Assembly: GCF_023065955.2 (NCBI RefSeq) | Contig: NW_026622786.1 | Location: 44,068,938 to 44,132,937 of the forward strand | Direction: 5' to 3' | Length of the DNA: 64,000 nt | Origin: Ursus arctos | Taxonomy: Eukaryota; Chordata; Mammalia; Carnivora; Ursidae | In this document: in pieces, positions 59,000-64,000 of the stretch | Layout of the letters: each line of letters begins with the position of its first letter | Numbering within the stretch: the first letter of the stretch is position 1 | Made by a program: the position numbers and the translations under genes | Notes under the pieces: generated by a model | The model's database searches: none | What the model saw: only the letters and a program-made list of their open reading frames with translations | Told to the model about the DNA's origin: nothing

Positions 59000-59522
59000 G
59001 CAATTAGAAAAAAATCCTGAATCCTTTCCTTGGTTTAGAGGCTCTGTGTAATCTGGACCCTTCTGTCCTTTGTAGGTGTACTCTACTACTCTTTCCTCCC
59101 CTCAAACCCTCCAATGATACTAGTTAAATCTTTTTATTCCTCAGATCCACCATGCATGCTCATGCCTCTGCCTGGCATGCTTCCCTCAATCATTTCTTGG
59201 GTACGTCTTACTCATCTTTTGTACATAAGCTTCAATGCCACTTATTCAGAGTGATTCTTTCCCTGATCCTTCATCACCCATGTGTGCAAAAAAAAATTAG
59301 GATTCCTTCTTACATTGTATCATAGCACCCTGTAGATTCCCTCCACAGCGCTGAACGTAATTTGTAGTTATATTTTTATTTGTGTGCTTATATTTAATTG
59401 TCATCTACCTGGTGGATTATGAGCTCCAAGAGGGAAAGGTCTGTGGCTGTTTTGTATGACCTTGTATTTTAGGGTCTGGAACATAGCAGACACTCAACAG
59501 GTATTTGTTGATGGATGGTTGT
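59000..59522 (+). mobile_element. L2 LINE 3' end
   Basis: Sense L2: 'catgcctctgcctggcatgc', 'tgattctttccctgatcctt', 'tatgagctccaagagggaaa', 'ctggaacatagcagacactc', then the 'caacaggtatttgttgatgg' end. Confidence 0.85.
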
Positions 59523-59884
59523 ACAAGCTGAGTAATAGTGAGTTCTACACTTTGGGGGGCATGGGATAGGAATAGGGATCATTATTAGGAAAATGTCAAT
59601 TCCAAGAAGATACCTAAATGTCACAGCTCCTCTACTGTATTTTAAGTGCCACAAGAAGACGGGTGTGAGGGAAAAGCAAAGGGAAATGCCACTTTGTGGT
59701 ATTTTTTGTGCTTTTTGTGCTTATTACTGTTAGTTGCTATAATCCTATGGTTTTAACTGTATAACACAGATGATCTGCCATGAATATCCTAGTTCATTTT
59801 CTCACTTCCAAATAATGACTATTGCTTTGGTTATTATGAGACATTCTAATTATAGAAACTTTGGAAACTAAAGAAAAATTTTTC
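59523..59884. other. Unique DNA, nothing recognised
   Basis: No supported gene or repeat. Confidence 0.4.
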
Positions 59885-60945
59885 TGGTATCTCTTTGTCT
59901 CCCTTGTGGGTTCATCGCCCTCTACCCATGTTTTCTGTCTCGGCTTTAGATTAGCCTTGGCTTGCTTCTGTCCTCTTGGGACTCTTTCCTTAAGTGTTTC
60001 TTCCCCTTGCCCACAGCATCTCTGTCAAATGCACATTTTTAATTCCAGTGTTTCCTCTGGGCTGCAGCCTCATATATCCAATGTCAACATAATACCTCTA
60101 CTTAGCAATCTAACATAAGTCCAGAAAAAAATTCATCACCAGTCTGCCTATTGTGTCCTAGCCTAGTGTCTGGTACAACCATCTTTCCCCCTTCTCATAA
60201 CTCTGGCCAAATTCTATCACTTTTACAAATCAAATACCTTTTATGTCAGTCTATGTCTCTGCGGCTCCACTGGCATTTTCTTGACTGGGCTGCAATCATG
60301 TTTCATCTAGAATACTGCTCCATTCCCCTGACTGGTCTCCTTGCATCATTCTTATTTCCCTTCCTTCTTTTCTCCACATGGCAGCCAGACTAATCTTTGA
60401 AAAATACACATTATTCCACTACCTATGACTCTTCAATGGCTTCCCACTGATGTTGGAGTAAAGATAAAAATTCTAGCCTACAAGACCCCACATAAAGCCT
60501 TCCACCTATTATTTCAGCCTTCTCTTTTTCTTTCACTTTTTTTCTTCTTTCCAATTACGCTAGACTTTTACCAGGTCCTCTAACGTGCCTGCTCTTTTCT
60601 TTCTCATAGGCTTCATAGGTGCTGTTCCGTCTGCCTTGAACACTCGTTCTCCTAAACTATGGCCTATTTAACTCCTGCCTGTCTTTCAACACCTAACTAA
60701 GCTTTTCTTGACTCTCAAAGCAAAGTCAGGTTTTCTTGTTTTATGCTTTTATAGCACCTCAGACCTCTTCTTTATGGCACCTCAACACAGTTGTAACTTG
60801 ATGGTTAACGGTAAATTGAGGGTTACGTACTTCACGTACCAGAGTGTAAGCTTCATGAGAGCCAAGCCTCTGTCTATCTTATTGTTAGCTCTGGCGCCTG
60901 GACAGTTTTGAATAAAGTAGGTACTCAGTAAATATTTTTGGATTA
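59885..60945 (+). mobile_element. L2 LINE, about 1.06 kb
   Basis: Long sense L2: 'tggcagccagactaatcttt', 'atggcttcccactgatgttg', 'gtctgccttgaacactcgtt', 'aagcttcatgagagccaagc', 'gtaggtactcagtaaatatt'. The 80-85 codon frames are in this repeat. Confidence 0.85.
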
Positions 60946-61764
60946 AGAGATCCTTTGAAAGGTTTGCTAGTGTAATCCTGCCTTCACAGAGAGGAAAAGG
61001 CAATCTAAAACAAAGAGCCCAAACTTTTGTTTTGTTTGTTTCAAACCTGATCTTGACCAGGTCATTGGTCAATGTGAATCTGATTTAGAAAAGAGAGAAG
61101 TGGGTTCAAGGACAATTCGGCAAAGCATGGACATGTTTAGCACAGGATGTTTTTGATAACTCAAGTTTTAGTTAAAAGACAGGAGGGTGAGGGGGTAATG
61201 AATCAAGATCTAGTCCCAGCAGAAAAGAACCTGGTGGAAAAAAGGGGAAAGAATCAGGGCTCCCTTCTGATTATGGAGCTTCATTATCCATATTCAAAAT
61301 GGAGAGCATGAGAAATTGAGCACAAAGAAGACACTAAGACAACAGATAAAGAAAGAAAAGTAAGACGGGCCACATAAGGTAGGAAGCTAAGGAGAGCATA
61401 GCTTCCAGCTCCTGTAGGGTGCCTGGGACTCTGTTTATTCCTAGCTATATGGTTTTTATTGTTTGGGTTTTTTTGTTTTTGTTTTTGGTTTTTTTTAGCA
61501 TGGGGCAACAGGGTATTCTCACAATCAACCTGCCACCGTACTAGTGGAAAAGGGATTCCTAAAAAATGTACCACTGAACTTATGCCACAGTAACCCAGAG
61601 ACCTGGCTAGAGTAAAATTTGTAATTTGTGGATAGCACATTTTATTGTGGTCTATTCTGTGAGGGTCAGGATAGGCAGAAACTGTCCCAGATACCCATGC
61701 TCAGCATGGTAAATGTTTACAGTAGGGAGAAACGAGGTCGTAGGACCTGAAAATTTTATTATCC
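60946..61764. other. Unique DNA, no gene seen
   Basis: The 96- and 118-codon minus frames (60782-61072, 61284-61640) have no recognisable domain; the latter spans a T/GT-rich stretch at about 61455-61496. Confidence 0.45.
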
Positions 61765-61850
61765 AGTTGATCAATAAATATCTATTAAGCACCTCATATG
61801 CCTCAGGTACTAGTGATTCCATGGTGATCTAGACACATTAAATAAATAGG
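61765..61850 (-). mobile_element. L2 LINE 3' end fragment
   Basis: Antisense L2-like: 'caataaatatctattaagca', 'cctcatatgcctcaggtact'. Confidence 0.55.
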
Positions 61851-62404
61851 TAAGATCTCAGATAACAGAAAAATCAATGTCAAATTTTATAAATATCATA
61901 ATAGTCTAAGTGCACACATTTATTTTACTTACAACAAGTATATCAACAAAAGCTGCCTTGTGCTGGGTCTGTGGTCTGCTCAAGACTTATGGGTGTGCAT
62001 AGTAACTTGTAAGAGAGAAAGAAGACAGAATAACATATTCTAAAGTATATATGTTCATGGATATGACAATTATTGGAATTGTTAATATGTATGTTGATAC
62101 CAGAGGAGAAAATTTGGAAAAATCTTTCCTTCTTATGGCTTGGCTGATGGAGACCTTTATTGCAGCGATAGGAATAGATCTCACTCTAAAAGCTAACTTT
62201 GATTTAGTGGAGTGTTCCTGCCTGGAGTATTGTGTTGAGAAGGATTCTGAGGCATGTCTAGGCTTAAGGTATAGAGCACTGTGATTGAAATATTTGAAAT
62301 GGGCCCAGGATGTAGTTATGGAAGCAGCTGTGTTACAAATTGGTTCTCCTTATTCTATGTGGTAACAGAACTCATGCACCCTTCCCTCCCACTAACTGAA
62401 ATTG
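61851..62404. other. Unique DNA, nothing recognised
   Basis: The 65- and 77-codon frames at 61987-62284 overlap on opposite strands and are not supported. Confidence 0.4.
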
Positions 62405-62530
62405 ATTCTTTTATTTATTCATTCGATATATGTTGAATATTAGATGTGCCTGGCACTGTGCTATGCATGGGAGATACAAACATAAAAGGACAGATTCTTT
62501 ACACTTAACTTACAGTCAAGTAAAATAAAA
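62405..62530 (-). mobile_element. L2 LINE 3' end
   Basis: Antisense L2: 'ttatttattcattcgatata', 'gatgtgcctggcactgtgct', 'cttaacttacagtcaagtaa'. Confidence 0.7.
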
Positions 62531-63180
62531 CTACGATGTTATTGCATAGAAAATGCCACGTCTCTGTGTTTGAACAGTATTACAAAATGTTACATTTTCT
62601 TTCTGTTTTTTTCCCCTCATCAAATCCTAGTGAATAAAATTTGCTCGAGTTAATTAAATACTGAAGGTAGGCTAAAAACTGTCATTCTGAACTCATTTGG
62701 AGTTTGAGATGAAAAATCTTGCAAAATTCACAAATCATAGTGAATTGTCATCCAACAAAGAATATTTCCATCTAAGGATATGGGCTACACTGAACTAACA
62801 ATTGTATTTTGGCACACATTCTAAACCCCATGGCAACAACAACAATGAAATATAGCATTGTGGTGTGACAGCTGTTTAGAATAAAGATGGAAAAATATTC
62901 CGAAAAACTCCTATTAAGAGTATTATCTGTGCATATATAATGATCTCTCTGTATTTCTTTGACTGTATTTTCCTCCTTCTCCCCTCCTTTCCCCCATACC
63001 AGTCATACCAGAGTTTTCTTGTTTCTCATTGAGGATCATGGTTCTGTTCCCTCTGTGTGTGGTGATTGGATTCTGTTATGGGTCAATGACTGTCAAAGGA
63101 AGAACCACTCACATTCTTTTTTGTGACTATTTAATCTTTTCCTATATTCAATACATCACATCCTTGGTAGCTTATGCTTA
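62531..63180. other. Unique DNA, nothing recognised
   Basis: No supported gene or repeat. Confidence 0.45.
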
Positions 63181-63181
63181 T

Positions 63182-63256
63182 TTCTTTGTCCATTATCTGG
63201 ACTGGAGTGTGGCTCTGTTTCTTCTTTGTCCATTACCTGGACTGGAGTATAGCTCT
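63182..63256. repeat. 40-base tandem duplication, two copies
   Basis: 'ttctttgtccatta(t/c)ctgg' and 'actggagt(g/a)t(g/a)gctct' recur with a 40-base period. A few substitutions separate the units, so the duplication is not brand new. Confidence 0.95.
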
Positions 63257-63719
63257 TGTTTTTACTTCTGACCTTTACAAGGGGAAGCATTATTGGATAT
63301 TCTCCAAAGGCAGATGAGTCTATGTCAAGCGATCTGTAGACCAACCTTCAGATGTCTCTCGAAGGTTGGGGAATTGACTAGTATTTTGGTACCAGACAAA
63401 TTTGCTTAACCTGCTTCATGGGGCAAATTTAACTCTGCGTCGTTGCTCTCGAGAACCCCCCCTTCCTCTCTAAAGATGCTTAAGGTAATGGAATGGAATG
63501 AGTTGGTTTGTTGAATGCCATTTCTTTATCTAATCAGCTTTCTAGTTTCATGGACCTGAATACAATTCTGGCATTGACTATGCTGACATTCAAACATGGG
63601 TTACACCATTATGCCAATAGTCCAATTTGAATCCGCAAAGTTGCTAACTTCCAGACTCTATACTTCAAATACCTAAATTCCCCGTATCTTATTGTCATTG
63701 CCTCAAGGGATATAGTAAA
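63257..63719. other. Unique DNA, nothing recognised
   Basis: No supported gene or repeat. Confidence 0.4.
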
Positions 63720-63842
63720 ATTCTCATCTTCACTGGAGCATAAACTATTCAAAGACAGAGACAGGGTCTTGCTATTTCTTTGTGGCCCTAGTGCTACACT
63801 ATTAGCACAGAGCAGGTGCTCAAGAAATTTGGTTGAATGAAT
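63720..63842 (+). mobile_element. L2 LINE 3' end
   Basis: Sense L2 tail: 'ctggagcataaactattcaa', 'agacagagacagggtcttgc', 'cagagcaggtgctcaagaaa', 'tttggttgaatgaa'. Confidence 0.75.
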
Positions 63843-63962
63843 AATAACAATACAAAACTATTTTATTTTAAAATAGTACATAAATATTACCAGCACCACT
63901 TCTACAACCTCCCTCTCCCAAAACACAGTGCAAAAATTTGTAAAATCAATGATGTTAATTTT

Positions 63963-63991
63963 CCACAAACTTGAGATTTTCAAGTTTGTGG
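63963..63991. repeat. 12-bp perfect inverted repeat, 5-base loop, T-run after
   Basis: ccacaaacttga and tcaagtttgtgg flank gattt. A T8 run (63993-64000) follows and continues to the window edge. Confidence 0.9.
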
Positions 63992-64000
63992 GTTTTTTTT

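Noticed and set aside
61284..61640. 118-codon minus-strand frame
   Set aside because: The translation contains a lysine/asparagine-rich stretch from a T/GT-rich run, and no domain or signal supports it.
63963..64000. Rho-independent terminator
   Set aside because: The surrounding sequence is clearly mammalian, so a bacterial terminator is not a sensible reading.
1..64000. CRISPR arrays, operons, phage or plasmid features
   Set aside because: No regularly spaced direct repeats, no ribosome-binding-site-led genes and no long frames. Mammalian retroelements occur throughout.

Overview
The window looks like gene-free nuclear DNA of a carnivoran mammal. Seventeen copies or fragments of the tRNA-derived carnivore SINE (CAN-SINE / SINEC) are scattered through it, and the 3' end of a carnivore-type L1 lies at about 4395-4648. 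Four or five of the SINEs (8237-8432, 11335-11518, 34030-34221, 55777-55966 and, partly, 33553-33728) carry the diagnostic body I associate with bears and giant panda (Ursidae) or close arctoid relatives. That placement rests on memory of the subfamily and was not searched. Old mammal-wide repeats (L2, MIR, MER5/MER20-like hAT elements, L1M) form the background.

No protein-coding gene or functional RNA gene can be supported. Every open reading frame is short (the longest is 165 codons). The longer ones lie in transposon sequence, on the strand opposite a LINE, or in low-complexity DNA. There is no CpG island, operon or prokaryotic feature. The window is therefore intergenic or deep intronic. 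Two splice-site-like spots (30578 and 54808-54884) are listed as leads only.

Layout: 0.5-1.7 kb, a 5'-truncated L1 with probable target-site duplication. 1.7-8.2 kb, mostly unique AT-rich DNA with MIR/L2 pieces and a young L1 tail. 8.2-12.75 kb, an old minus-strand L1 whose two ends and diverged target duplication survive but whose reverse-transcriptase section is gone; three SINEs sit inside it and a fourth sits just beyond its 3' end. 12.8-33.5 kb, largely unique DNA with MIR, L2, SINEs and two tandemly placed copies of an unnamed old repeat. 33.5-40.5 kb, a nested block: a minus-strand L1M interrupted by SINEs, an LTR, a MIR, a MER20-like element and an L2. 41.6-43.3 kb, a SINE and a long L2. 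43.3-57.5 kb, the least repeat-dense part, with old fragments. 57.5-61 kb, a 5'-end L1M and two L2 copies. 61-64 kb, mostly unique, ending in a hairpin followed by a T-run.

There are no genes to interact. The content is a record of retrotransposon insertion: in at least twelve SINEs the target-site duplications can be read directly, which gives the order of insertions. I did not find an undescribed biological system. The best leads are the RT-deleted L1, the solo LTR, an unnamed repeat family with three copies, and two or three repeat-poor blocks that may hold regulatory elements.
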